DNA from: Scenedesmus sp. ARA3
Taxonomy: Eukaryota; Chlorophyta; Chlorophyceae; Sphaeropleales; Scenedesmaceae
Assembly (NCBI GenBank): GCA_004335835.1
Contig: RWJK01001056.1
Location: forward strand, 5,973-66,497
DNA length: 60,525 nt
Direction of reading: 5' to 3'
A program made the position numbers and the translations under genes. The notes beneath the pieces were generated by a model. The model did not search any database. It was not told the DNA's origin and saw only the letters and a program-made list of their open reading frames with translations. Positions 12,601-23,878 of this stretch are shown here, piece by piece. Position 1 is the stretch's first letter. Each line of letters begins with the position of its first letter.

Positions 12601-13696
12601 AGCATGATGCACCCACATCCCACCGCAACCCAATAGTCACAAACCACCCATAACCCACCTCACACGCCGCCGCTCCTCAGGTGTAAGTGGCACCCGCCTG
12701 CCGCCACCAGCACGCCTGCCACCCTGCCCCTGTCCACCACCATCACCATCATCACCATCATCTCCATCATCATCGCTGCCGCTGCCGCTGCCACTGCCAG
12801 CATCATCGCTGCCTTCATCATCTTGAAACTCTGCTCCACCACCCCCTGCCCCACCAAACTTCAACGCCTGCTGGCCCCTGCTGCCAGCTGCTGCTCTGCC
12901 ACCTGCAGCAGTGCCCCGCCACCCACCACGCTGCTGCTGCTGCTGCCGCCGCTGTGCTGCATTACCGCCCGGCTTGCCGCCCCGTTTCGTTGCCGGCCTG
13001 CTGCCGCCATCTAAGGAGTCTGCTGCATCTGCAAAGTAGTCATCATTGTCATCCGCATCTTCATCATCTTCTGCAGCATCAGATGCAGCAGCAGCATCCC
13101 AAGGTTCGTCATCATCACCATTGCTGATGCTGCCGCTGGCTGCAGGGCTGCTGCTGCTGAATCCGCCTGCATCCTCATCATCGTCTTCATACTTGACCGC
13201 TGCCGCTGCTGCTGCTGGTGCTGCTGCCGCGGCGCGGCGCATGCCAGCGCCGCGNCCTGCCGCTACCAGCAGCAGTGGATGCAGGTGTCCTGCTGCGCTT
13301 GCGACTGCTGCCACCTGCTGCTGCTGCCACTGCATCTGGAGATGGTGCAGCAGCAGCAATGGCAGACAGTGCAGCAGCGCGCACATCATCTTCTGCTGCT
13401 GCTGCTGTGGCCTTGTTTCCTGCAGGGGGCCTCTTGGCAGCGCGCCTTGTGGCGCGGCGTGGGGGCGAGTTTGGGCCGGCGGCGACAGCAGCAGCGATGG
13501 CAGCTGCTGTTTCTGGATCAATGCTGTCTCGATTGGCCAGTGCTGCTTCTAAAGCAGCAGCGTCGTCCGGCTGCTGCTGTGTCATGGGCAGGCCTGGCGC
13601 TGCTGCTGCGGCGGCGTGATCTGCTGCTGCTTGCATGTGGCCAGGGGCGGTTGTGCCGGCCCCAAGTGCTGCATGGTTGAGGGTTGAAAGTAACAT
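6436..13696 (-). CDS. bZIP transcription factor with very long Ala/Ser/Gln-rich region
   Basis: Three exons join in phase: about 13696-12659, 12203-12108 and 10498-6436 (stop TAG). Exon 1 is acidic (runs of Asp/Glu near 13190-13020) and ends with the basic lead-in LTPEERRRV. Exon 2 carries the DNA-contacting basic region, NRAAARRCRARK, followed directly by MQLVESLQGAVEAV. Exon 3 continues the zipper (YEDVKRQLAEATAAARHETA) and then runs for about 1,300 residues of Ala, Ser and Gln tracts with many Ser-Pro and Thr-Pro sites. Known family role: a dimeric nuclear activator or repressor. The acidic and Gln-rich parts suggest transactivation. The start is uncertain; ATG 13696 is preferred over ATG 13726. 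One N at 13255 changes the apparent frame. Five or more degenerate exon-2 copies and one exon-3 start copy sit in the second intron. Confidence 0.82.
10589..10656 (-). repeat. Partial copy of the bZIP exon 3 start
   Basis: Read on the minus strand, an acceptor CTGCAG is followed by a copy of the start of exon 3 (RYEDVKWQLAEATAA) that loses similarity after about 68 bases. It lies 158 bases upstream of the real acceptor at 10498. Splicing here would break the frame of the long exon. Confidence 0.85.
10912..10991. other. Intronic hairpin, 24-bp stem
   Basis: Left arm 10912-10935 (gcagctcaggctggttgag plus 5 bases) pairs with right arm 10968-10991, with one or two mismatches, across a loop of about 32 bases. 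It lies in bZIP intron 2. The size suits a small-RNA precursor or a fold-back element; nothing in the sequence proves transcription as a small RNA. Confidence 0.75.
11080..11966 (-). repeat. Five degenerate copies of bZIP exon 2 in intron 2
   Basis: Copies of the segment encoding MQLVESLQGAVEAVTAR lie at about 11881-11966, 11766-11850, 11636-11705, 11307-11370 and 11080-11120. They decay with distance from the real exon (12108-12203). The nearest keeps a donor-like GCAAG|GTGCGG end. All lack the NRAAARRC basic region, so none could replace the exon functionally. Confidence 0.85.
11442..11527. other. Second intronic hairpin, related to the first
   Basis: Left arm 11442-11469 (gtgcagctcaggctggcgga plus 8) pairs with right arm 11498-11527, with one three-base bulge and few mismatches, over a 28-base loop. 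It shares GCAGCTCAGGCTGG with the hairpin at 10912, so the two are copies of one element. Confidence 0.75.
12055..12090. repeat. Interstitial telomere-like repeat
   Basis: Four or five units of CCTAAA(A)CC type; on the minus strand these read TTTTAGGG and TTTAGGGG. They lie just downstream of the exon 2 donor of the bZIP gene. Mixed TTTTAGGG/TTTAGGG units are what is known for chlorophycean telomeres. Confidence 0.9.
13255..13255. other. Ambiguous base that breaks the bZIP reading frame
   Basis: Upstream on the minus strand the sensible frame is the Arg/Ala-rich one (PPRRATRRAAKRPPAGNK). Downstream the sensible frame is a different one (VKYEDDDEDAGGFSSSS). The switch falls at this N, inside a GC-only run. 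An assembly or sequencing error of one or two bases is the simplest reading. Confidence 0.8.
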
Positions 13697-14087
13697 GGCT
13701 GGCTGGGGGCTTGATCCTGCACGCATGGGGAGGAAGAGGACCAAACACGCAGCAGTGGTGAGCGAGCATCACAGCATTGGACTGGTTGGCTGGAAAACGC
13801 TGCGCAGCGAAATGCATGGTCTGCTGCGCCTCTGCGAATGGGATAACTACATTGTTCCAAGCCCAAATGTCACACGCAGAGCTGTAGACACGGGCAGCAT
13901 GATAGCAATGCGTCACCACCAGGCTGTGCTGCTGTTGCAGGCGCGCCAGGCACAAAACGCACAGCATGCGGTTTAAACGGAATAATTAGAAACGCATTAC
14001 ATCATTCAACCAAAGAGATCATAAGCCAGATAGCGGCAGCATCATGGCGGGCAGACCTTAAATCAAACTGTAGCCATCGTCTTCATC

Positions 14088-14459
14088 ATGCAGGTGCCTC
14101 GTCTCATTGACACGATAAATGGGATGCTGCCTGGCGACGTCGTGAGGGGGAATGTGGCTCCAGGGCGCCTGCTGCTAGCGGCCTACACGACCTCGATCAA
14201 CCCTGGACCGCTTATTGCTCATCCGCGTCGCAACCCAGCAAACGCTGCTGAACGCGTAAATGCCGCGTTGCAGTATATTCGCTCTCCTGCTCAAGGGTGG
14301 TCCTGCCGACCTCAGAAGTCCAAGGTGACATCACACTCGTGGCAGGCAGTACAAACAGAAGCTATTACACATGCGCAGGCCGTGCTGCTGTCATCTGTCA
14401 GCTCGCAAACATCCGTGAGGCTCGTGCAAATCGACGCCAGTAATCTGAGTCCAGAGTAA
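14088..14459 (+). CDS. Possible small ORF, function unknown
   Basis: An ATG-initiated frame of 123 residues (start MQVPRLIDTINGMLPGDVV) has a balanced composition, unlike the repeat-derived frames nearby. It lies between the divergent flanks of the bZIP gene (start near 13696, minus) and the end of the PHD gene (14977, minus). I recognise no domain. It may be one exon of an unseen gene, a piece of a mobile element, or chance. Confidence 0.25.
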   Translation: MQVPRLIDTINGMLPGDVVRGNVAPGRLLLAAYTTSINPGPLIAHPRRNPANAAERVNAALQYIRSPAQGWSCRPQKSKVTSHSWQAVQTEAITHAQAVLLSSVSSQTSVRLVQIDASNLSPE

Positions 14460-14726
14460 TGTCACCACAGCCTGTTTCATCAACCCATTGCCAATGCGCA
14501 GGCTTGTGTTTGCGTTCAGACACGCCTGCGCAGGCATGCCGGCAGCTAGTCATACATGCAATAGATAGGGACGCTTCCACAAAGCCACATTTTCTGATTC
14601 TTCTGACCAGCACCCCATAAGTTAACAAGTCCATAGGTTTTAATACAACACAGTTCTTGCGGAACAGTCCCCAACCACCAACCAATCACCAACCCACCAC
14701 CCACCCCTCTCTGCCGAGCTCTCATC

Positions 14727-14895
14727 ACTGCCTGCCCCGCTTGCTGCCAGCAGCAGCTGCCACCGCCCCCTGCTGCTGCTGCTGCTGCTGCCTCTCCACG
14801 CACCCCGCACACACACAAAGCCGTGCGGCTCCTGCTCCTCGTCCCGAATGCCGTTGTAGCGCGTGTGCATCCAGTAGCCGCAGCCGTCACACACA
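14727..14895 (-). repeat. Partial copy of the PHD-finger exon downstream of the gene
   Basis: This copy matches the second half of the PHD exon (VCDGCGYWMHTRYNGIRDEE, then the GFVC region and the Gly/Gln-rich tail) but lacks the first zinc ligands. It has TRY where the real exon has TRC, so a zinc ligand is missing. It lies within about 250 bases after the stop codon, so it may sit in the 3' UTR. Confidence 0.85.
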
Positions 14896-14976
14896 TTATT
14901 GTGTGGCTGCTGCTCCTTCACACGCCAGCACCAAGTCAACGCCATCACCACCACCCGGCATCATCTTGTTGGCAGC

Positions 14977-15223
14977 TCACTGCCTGCCGCGCTTGCTGCC
15001 CGCTGCCATCGCCCCCTGCTGCTGCTCCTTCTCCGCGCGCGCCGCTTCGCACCCTTTGCAAACAAAGCCATGTGGCTCCTGCTCCTCATCCCGTATGCCG
15101 TTGCAGCGCGTGTGCATCCAGTAGCCGCAGCCGTCACACACGATCATGCGCTCGCCATCGTCATCGCGGCAGCCGCAGCTGCAGGACACCGCCCAGTCCT
15201 CCACGCCACCCGCATGGCGGAAC
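14977..15223 (-). other. PHD zinc-finger exon of the giant protein
   Basis: The last exon encodes RFRHAGGVEDWAVSCSCGCR, DDDGERMIVCDGCGYWMHTR, then CNGIRDEEQEPHGFVCKGC. The ligand order Cys-x-Cys, Cys-x2-Cys, His-x2-Cys, Cys-x2-Cys fits the C4HC3 PHD fold. DDGERMIVCDGC and the aromatic YW after it fit the H3K4me-binding type seen in MMD1-like proteins. A short Glu/Gln/Lys-rich tail follows to the stop. Confidence 0.92.
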
Positions 15224-15841
15224 CTGCAAGCGTGATAAGACAGCAAGCAGCAGCATGTGCAGGTGCAGAAGCGTTAGGACACATGGTGACGGCAGCCGCA
15301 GCTGCATGACACTGCCCAGTCCTCAACGCCGCCCGCGTGACGGAACCTGCAACACGGCAACACAGCAGCAGCATGAAAGGAGAGCACGCGCCTGTAAGGG
15401 TGATGCATATGCCGCTGTCATGTACTCGTGTGCTGTTGCACCTGCACGTGGCTGTGATGGCAGCGCAGCAGTTGCCAAGCAACCACTGACAGCTGCACTG
15501 CCGTCATGGATGTTCCCTTGCCTCAGCCCTGGTTGTATGTGGCCATCATCCGACACATTCCACAAGCGAATTCAAGCAGAACAGCCTGCGGCGCTTCATT
15601 TCAGAGGCATACGCACTGCCGATGCATGTGGTCTGGTGCAGCTGCTTGCTGCTACCCCAAGCTGAAGCTCAGAAGGTTCTGTGGGGACCACATCACGTCA
15701 ACTGCCAACCATGCCTGGCTGCCCTGGCTGACACCACCCTCAACCCCTCACCGTGGCTCGGGATCCAGCCCGCTGCCGACAGCATCTACTTGAAGACACT
15801 CATGCACACTGCCAATGCACCCCAGTCCAACAAGTATACAC

Positions 15842-15879
<38 letters not shown>

Positions 15880-17211
15880 ATCCCCCTCTCACCGTGGCTC
15901 GGGGTCCAGCCCGCTGCCCACAGCAGTCAGCTCGCAGCCGGCCGGCACCTTCTCCCCCAGCAGCAGCAGCCCAGCATCAGGCACGCCTGCTGCTGCCACG
16001 TCATCAGCACCCTGCTGCTGCTGCTGCTCTGCGGGCAGTAACACCCCCTCAGGCAGCCCAAGCAGCTGCTCGCAGCGCCAGTGATGCGCCAGCCTGTACA
16101 CTGCTGAGAATGCCTCAGTGACGAGGCGCTTCACGTCTGCCAGGCTGGCGCGGTCAGGCACGCAGATGAGCTCAGCTGGCGTGATGTGGCTGCTGCGGCT
16201 GCGGCGTGCCAGGGCGCCGCCGGGCAGGCGTACAGTGCACACGTCCAGCAGGTGGCTGGCGGTGAGGTCCAGCTGCAAANNNNNNNNNNNNNNNNNNNNN
16301 NNNNNNNNNNNNNNNNNNNNGGGGGGAGGGCAGAGCAACAAAATGGGGGTGTTGACAAAAGGGTGCAGAGGCGTGCTAAGGAGCCGCCGGGCAGGCGCAC
16401 GGTGCAGACATCTAGCAGGTGGCTGGCGGTGAGGTCCAGCTGCAAAGCGGTGAGGGGGAGGGGCATCAAGAACGAAGTTCAGAGGTGTGTTAATTTGCAT
16501 GTTGGGCAGGCGCACGGTGCAGACATCCAGCAGGTGGCTGGCGGTGAGGTCGAGCTGCAAACAGGGGGTGCAGCATTCAACCAGAGTGCAAGGGTTTAGG
16601 GTCTTATGTTATGGGCAGGCGCACGGTGCACACATCCAGCAGGTGGCTGGCAGTGAGGTCCAGCTGCAAAGGGGGGAGGGGGGGGCATTAAGAACAAAGT
16701 TCAGAGGTGTGTTATGTTGCATAGAGGGTAGGCACACGGTGCAGACATCTAGCAGGTGGGCGGCGGTGAGATCCAGCTGCAGGGGGTGGGGGTGGGGGTG
16801 GGGGTGGGGGTGGGGTAGTTGACAAGAGTGCAAGGGGTGAGGGTGGAGATCAGAGTGCTGATGCGTGTACGTGTTGCATGGTGCCACAGGGCACCAGGCA
16901 CAGCAGCAGGTGGCTGGCGGTGACGTCCAGCTGCAACAGGGGCACAGCATGGCAAGGCAAGGTAGGGCGCAGGCCATAGTTGGTGATGTACGTTACAGGG
17001 TCAAGTTAGATGCAGTTATATGGTCAAGTGGCACGGCCGGCATGGCAAGGCAGGCAGCAGGCACAAGGAGGCCGCGCTACTTGTTTGTAGTGACAGCAGC
17101 AGCAGCAGCAGCAGCAACGGCGCATCGTGGCTCGCACGCGCCTCACCTTGACCATGAGCCGCACTGGATGCGGCAAAGGACCAGCCGCCACAACAGCAGC
17201 AGCAGCAGGGT

Positions 17212-17245
<34 letters not shown>

Positions 17246-17318
17246 GTCGGCTGCTGCAGCTGCCAGAGCCTCATCCACTGCTGCTGCCACATCACCGGCA
17301 GGCTGCGCGCCTGCACCA

Positions 17319-17351
<33 letters not shown>

Positions 17352-17648
17352 GGTGCATCCACCTGCATTGCCTCAGCCCCGCTGCCGCCTGCTTCACCCG
17401 CTGCTGCTGCAGCAGCGGCAGCCCCATCCTGACCAGCTGCACTGCTCTCCTGCTGCTGCTGCTCAGGTTGCTCCGGCACCACCTGCTCCTCATCAGCAGC
17501 AGCATCAGCATCAGCCATTGCCACGTCAGACGCTGCACGCTGTGCCGGCACAGCCGCTGCTGCTGCTGCTGCATCAACAGCCTGCTGTTGTGCATCAGCA
17601 GCCACTGCTGCTGAGGCTGGCAGCTGGCCAGTGCCAGGCAGAGCCAGC

Positions 17649-17687
<39 letters not shown>

Positions 17688-17761
17688 GCCGCTCCCTGTG
17701 CCCCTGGCTGTTGCAGAGCTACTACAGTGATGCCAGCAGCTGCAACTGCAGCTAGCAGCTC

Positions 17762-17807
<46 letters not shown>

Positions 17808-17986
17808 GAATCGACATCTGCAGCCTGCTGTTGCTGCTGCGCTGCTGGCTGCTGGTTGCTGAGCTCAGCAGGTTCCTGCTGCAACTGACCTGCTGCTTCT
17901 TGCTGTTGCTGCTGCAGCTCAACCTGTTGCTGCTGCTGCTCAGTTTCCACACCTGCCTGCTGCTGCTGCTCAACTTCCATACCCGC

Positions 17987-18028
<42 letters not shown>

Positions 18029-18271
18029 AGGAGCCTGCTGCGGCTCCTGCTGTGCCTCTGGCTTGACATGTGTACACAACTGCTGCTGCTGCTGCTGCCA
18101 GCCCTCAGGCAGCAGCTCCCCTTTATAGTCCTTCACAAAGTGCTTGATGTCGCGCATCGTCTGCACAGCAGCAGCAAAGCACGGCAGCTGCAGCACAACT
18201 GGCGCCTGCTGCTGCTGCTGCTGCTGCTGCTGCGATCGGCGGCCTAGCCGGCCGGGCAGCTGCAGCACAAC

Positions 18272-18302
<31 letters not shown>

Positions 18303-18395
18303 AATGAGGTGGGGTCAGTGGAGCCCTGGGGCTTGCTGTCAGCAGCAGCAGCAGCAGGGTCTGCTGATGTTTTACCCTCGGCTTTGGGGGCTACC

Positions 18396-18435
<40 letters not shown>

Positions 18436-18912
18436 CAGCATCTGCAGTGCTAGGCTGCTGCTGCCCTGCCGAGGCGTCGCCAGCAGCAGCAGCTGCTGCT
18501 GGCCCTGCTGCTGCATCGCCTGCTGATGGTGGGGCTTCCACTGGTGCTGCTGCTGCCTCGGCAGGTGTACCTGCAGCTGCTGCTGCAGGGTCGCTGCCGC
18601 CAGCGTTGGCAGCAGCAGCAGCAGCAGCAGCAGTGTTGTCTGCTGCGGCTGCTGCCTCAGCAGCCGCAGGCTGAGCATCGCCAGGCGCTGCAGCTGCAGC
18701 TGGGCTGGCATCAGCCATGGCTACTTCAGGCACTGCTGCTGCTGCTGCTGCTGCCGGCTGTGCTTCGGTCCCTGCTTCTGCTGCCTGCTCAGCTGCAGCA
18801 CATGCAGCAGCAACCTCATTAGCAGCTGAAGCAGCAACCACACCGGGCGCTGCGGCTGCGTCTGCTGCAGCAGCCGACTCAGCAGCTGCATCCTGCTTCG
18901 GCTCTGTCAGCA

Positions 18913-18956
<44 letters not shown>

Positions 18957-20953
18957 GGCTTCACCTCCAGCTTCGGCTGCTGCTGCTTCGACCCTTTCGC
19001 CTTTACTGCTGCTGCTGCTGCCTCCACCGCCTGCTGCGGCCTGTACAGCCGCAGCACGTTATTATACACATACTGCAGATCCGCCAGCACCTGATCAACA
19101 GTCCGTATGCCGGCAACACTTCTCGGCAGTAGCCCAGGCTTTAAGTCAGGGTGGTGCGGCTCAGGCAGAGCAGCAGCAGCCTCAGCACCCCCTGCATCCC
19201 TGGACCCTGAACCCCCTCCGGGCTCATCTTGGCTGCGCCGCTGCTTCCTGCCGCCACGCCTGCCGCCGCCACCGCCACCGCCGGTACCTTTGCTGCTGCT
19301 GGGTACGTATGTTGTGTCGCCACCATCCCCTGCTGCTGCTGCAGCAGCAGCAGCGTTTTTGCGGCCTGCCTTGCCGCCACCGTGCCAGCCGCCGCGCTTG
19401 GCAGGGGGCGCGGCGCCCTCGCCAGCTGCTGCTGCTGCTGCTTTCGCCGCACTGTTGCTGCTGCTACTGCTGCCGAACAGCAGGGCATCACCGCCTGCCT
19501 CAGCAGCAGCAGCAGCAGCAGGCCCAGCAGCCAGTGCTGCCCTGCCAGCTGCAACCTTATCAGCAAGCTGCGGAAGGTCATCACATGCACGCGTGGCAGT
19601 GCGAGGTCGCTTCGAGCTGCGGCAAGCCCCTGCTGCTGCTGCTGCTGATGGGGACAGCATGGGGAGGCCTGCAGGGGCTTCTGCTGCCTCCCTTACTGCT
19701 GCTGAGGCCTTGCGCTTGCGGCCGTGCAAGCTGACTCCCAACAGTGCAGCACCCTCATCGTCATTCGCTGCTGCTGCTGCTGCCATGTGGCCGTAGCCGC
19801 TGCCATCATCTGCGTCCCATGCTGCCGCTGCGTGCATGTTGCTTTCGGCAGCAAGGGCAGCAGCGCGCCGCGGCGGTGGCGCCGCCTTCAGCGCTGCTGC
19901 CGCTGCAGCTGCACGAGGCGACTTCACAGTGGCTGCTGCTGGTGCGGCTGCTGCTGCTGCTGCTGCTGCTGACTTGCCTGTCCCTGAGGGCTTGCCGCTG
20001 CCAGGCTGCTTGATCTTCAGCTTCAGCTTCTTACCACCCACCTTCAGACCCCCCGCTGCTGCTGCTGCTGCTGCCGGCTTGACTGGCTCAGCAGCAGCAG
20101 CAGCATCTTCTGCTGCCACCTCGGGAGGCTCAGGAGCCGGCGGCACCAGCTCAGGAGCAGCCGCCTGCACAGCTTCCGGCAGCGGCGGCAGCGCCGCCCC
20201 CGCTGCTGCTGCCGCCCGCGCCGCATCCACTGCCTCAGCCACAGCCGCCTGCTCAACTTCCAGCGCAGCAGCAAGCGCCGGTAGATCCGGCGGCGGGGCG
20301 CCTTTCTTCTCTGCGCGCCTTCGCTTCTCATCTGCATCGTATTCTGCCATGTGGCGGTCGTACACGGCGCGCGCCGCTTTGTGTGCTGCTGCTGCTGCTG
20401 CCAGCGCGAGGGCCTCAGCCGGGCCTGCGTTTGAAGCCTTTGCGGCTTTTTCGGCTGTGCCGAGCGCCTTTTTGGTGTTCTCCTCGTCTAAGACGTACTG
20501 CGGCTTGACAACCCAGCGCCAGCCCCGCTTCTTTTTGGGCATGCTGAAGATGCTGCTCTTCTTGCGCTTGGCCTTGGCCTGCTTCTTCGCTGCCGCCGCT
20601 GCTGCCGCTGCTGCAGCGTCTGGTGCAGCGCCGGCAGTGTCAGCGCTGGTGGTGTTAGGCGCTGCTGCTGCTGCTGGATGCTGTGGGTGTGGGGTGCTGC
20701 CTGGGGGTGGCGGTGCTGCAGTGGTGGCGGCTGACTTGGCAGGCGGCACACGTGCTGCTGCTGCTGCTGCTGCGGCTGCTGCTGCTGGTGCTTCTTGCTG
20801 TGGTGCTGCCACATCAACACGAGCAGGGGCAGCAGCTGCTGTGTCACTGGGCCCAACAGCAGCAGGGGCGTCCGAGGTAGGCTCACGCAGAGCCTCTTTG
20901 CTGTCAGCAGCATGCTGGACAGCAGCAGCTGCCTCGCCATCAGCTGTGACAGG

Positions 20954-20995
<42 letters not shown>

Positions 20996-21582
20996 CTTAT
21001 GCCTAGCCTCGTGTGCATGCTGCTTCTGGTGGCTACGGCCATGAGCAACCGCAGTAGCAGCAGCGGCAGCGCCATCTGCGCTGTGCCGCCGCTGCCGGCC
21101 TACCTTGCCAGCGCTTTCATGCACCTGCTGCTGCTGGGGCGGCTGCTGCTGCTGCGGCGCCTCCTCTGCCTGCTGCTGCGATGCACCTGCATCTTCCACA
21201 GGTGCTGCTGCTGCTGCTGCTGCTGCTGCGCAGCCTTCAGCTGCTGCATGGCTGGGCACTGCGCCCACAGCATCTGGCTGGTGGTGTGCTGCTGCTGCTG
21301 CTGCTGCATGCCTGGTGCTGTGCCTAAGGTGGTGGGCGGGAACATCCTCTTCACCATCAGCAGCAGAAGCAGCAGCAGCAGCAGGTGTTGCAGCAGGTGT
21401 TGCTGCCGCCTGCTGCTCCTCTGCAGCAGCGCTGGCCTCCACAGCAGGCTTGGCAACAGCTGCTGCTGCTGCTGCTGCTGCTGGGCTGGATGCCTTGCCA
21501 GCTGCAGCCTTTGACTGCCGAGGCTGGCCTCGCTTAGGCTTGCCTTTTTCATCTGCAGCTCTTACAGGGCTGCCTGGTGCAG

Positions 21583-21613
<31 letters not shown>

Positions 21614-21755
21614 CTCAGCTTCCTGGGCAGCAGCAGCAGCAGCAGGGTGGAGCTTCTGCCTACTGCCCCTGCCGCCCCTGCCAGCAGCTGCTGCCTGCTG
21701 CTGCTGCTGCTGCTGGTTGTTCTGTGCTTCAGCACTTGCTGGCACAGCCTCATCA

Positions 21756-21786
<31 letters not shown>

Positions 21787-23372
21787 GCGCTTCTTCTGCT
21801 GCTGGTGGTGCTTCTTTCTTCATGAGTGCCGCAATGACTGCCTGCCTAGCCTTGTGCATTGCCAGCGATACAGCTGACTTTGACTTGTGGCTTTTGCGGG
21901 CCTTGGAACCAGCCTCCTCAGCAGCAGCAGCGGCAGCAGCAGCAACATCAGGCGGCAGCGCACCAGCCTCATGCCCTGCACCACCATCCCCAGCAGCAGC
22001 AGCAGCAGCAGCAGCAGTAGCGGCATCTGCCTCTGCAGGTGCTGGCGCTGCTGCTGCCGCTGCTGCTTCGCCAGAGGTGCTCAGCTGCCGCAGACGGCTG
22101 CGTGGCTGCGGCCCATCAGCAGCAGCAGCAGCAGCAGCAGCAGCATCAGGCGCTGCGCCAAGCTGCTGTAGCTCGCGGGGTACCCTCTTGGCCTTGCTGC
22201 TGCTGCTGCTGACTTTTGCTGGTGCTGCTGCCGCAGCAGGATCCGCGGCTGTGCCATTTGCCAGCGCATGTTGCTCCGTGACTTGCTGCTGCTGCTGCTG
22301 CTGCTGCTTGGCATGTCGCTGCTTGCCCTGCTTTGCTTTGTGCACTTCATGCTCAGCAGCATCCGGCTGTTGATGCTGCTGCTGCTGCTGCTGCTTGCCG
22401 GCCGGCAGGGCCTTGCTAGGCGAAGCTGTTGCTTCACCTGCTGCTGCTGCCGGCTCTGCGTGCTGCTGCTGCTGCTTTGGCTGCCGCTGCTTGCCCTGCT
22501 TGCCTTTGTGCACTTCATGCTCAGCAGCATCTGGCTGCTGCTGCTGCTTGTCAGCCGGCAGGGCCTGGCTGGCAGAAACGGTTGCTTCACCTGCTGCTGC
22601 CGCTGACTCTTCATGCTGCTGCCGCTGCTGCTGCTTTGGCCGCCGCTGCTGGGCATGCCCTGCCTTCTCTGCTGCTGCTGCCGGCGCTGCAGGGTGGTGC
22701 AGCACAGGCGACGGTGCTGCTGCTGCTGCTGCTGCTGCCGCCGCATGCACTGCGTGGTGCGCATGGCTGTCAGCCTCACCAATACCAGCACCACCAGCAG
22801 CAGTAGCAGCAGCAGCGTCAGAGTCGGCTGCAGCGCTGCCGCCATGTGAATGATGGCCTCGGGTCTCTCTGCGAGGCACCCACTGCAGAATGGTCCAATC
22901 AGTGCGGTGCCTTTTGCTGGGACTGCCAGTGCCACAGCCAGCCTCAGCAGCAGCAAGCGCAGCAGCAGCATTAAGCGGCTTCTCATCCACTGCTGCTGCT
23001 GCTGCTGCTGCTGCTGGCTCGGCAGCTGGAGTGTGTGGGGCGTCTGCAGCAGCAGCCATCGCCTCAGCAGCAGCAGCAGCAGCAGCGGCAGCAGCAGGGG
23101 TACTGCTGCTGCCCTTAGGGCCCACCCTGGAGCGTGCCTTGCCAGCAGCTGCTGCTGACTTCTTGCTGCTGCTTGCTTGCCCAGCAGCAGGTGTGGCTGC
23201 AGCAGATCCAGCTGCTGCTGCCTGCTGCTGCCGCTCGTTGATGTCCTTTTCCTGCTTCACAGCAGGGCCAGCAGCAGCAGCAGCAGCGGCAGCAGGGGGA
23301 GCAGCAGCGGCGCCGCCACCAGAGGAGGAGCGCGCCCTGGCCCTCAGCTGCCTCTTGCCGCCTGACACCTCA

Positions 23373-23406
<34 letters not shown>

Positions 23407-23529
23407 GCTCATGCGCATGCTCAGCCACATGCTGCTGCTGCTGCTGCTCCTGCTTGACCTCCGGGTGCGGGTGGTCTGTCCTGTGGCGGGTGCGTAAGGC
23501 AGGGCCTGCATCTGCGCCTGCCTCAGCCT

Positions 23530-23562
<33 letters not shown>

Positions 23563-23845
23563 GCTCTGCTGCAGGAGCAGCAGCTGCACCGCTTTTCCTG
23601 CTGGCATTTTTCTTGCTGCTGCCAGCTGCAGCAGGTGTAGGAGCAGCAGCAGCAGCACTGGCAGGTGCTGCTTGAGCTTGCAGCTCTGTTTTGCTGTCAT
23701 GACGCTGCTGTGTGCTATCCTGCTGTGTGCTGTCCTGCTGCTGCAGCATGTCAGGCTGCTGCTGTGCTGCGCGCTGCCGCGTCGCCCGGGCGGCGCTGCT
23801 GCCACCACCACTTGCACTGCTGCGGCGCCGCCGCGACTCGATATT

Positions 23846-23878
<33 letters not shown>

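Larger units (their letters stand above)
16219..16937 (-). repeat. Six-copy array of the exon 7 acceptor and first 50-60 bases
   Basis: Copies begin (minus strand) near 16272 (real), 16446, 16561, 16670, 16782 and 16936, spaced roughly 110-155 bases. Each has T/C-rich DNA plus GCAG and then CTGGACCTCACCGCC or a close variant, encoding LDLTASHLLDVCTVRLP. Only the copy next to the main exon continues into the ELICVPDRASLADV region. The last copy is the most diverged (LLLCLVPCG). An assembly gap lies inside the array, so the copy number is a minimum. Confidence 0.9.

Noticed and set aside
14640..14954. A separate second PHD-finger gene
   Set aside because: It lacks the first Cys pair and has Tyr for a ligand Cys; it is a partial copy of the neighbouring exon.
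15889..16560. One continuous minus-strand frame with three TASHLLDVCTVRLP copies
   Set aside because: It reads through 41 Ns and through intron sequence between exon copies; the frame is only apparent.
16219..16937. CRISPR array
   Set aside because: The repeats are coding exon starts with diverged spacing in a eukaryotic intron, not short identical repeats with unique spacers.
19107..23675. Long plus-strand frames (229-422 codons) opposite the giant PHD exon
   Set aside because: They are poly-Ala/Cys/Leu shadows of the repeats, with no domain and no consistent splice sites.
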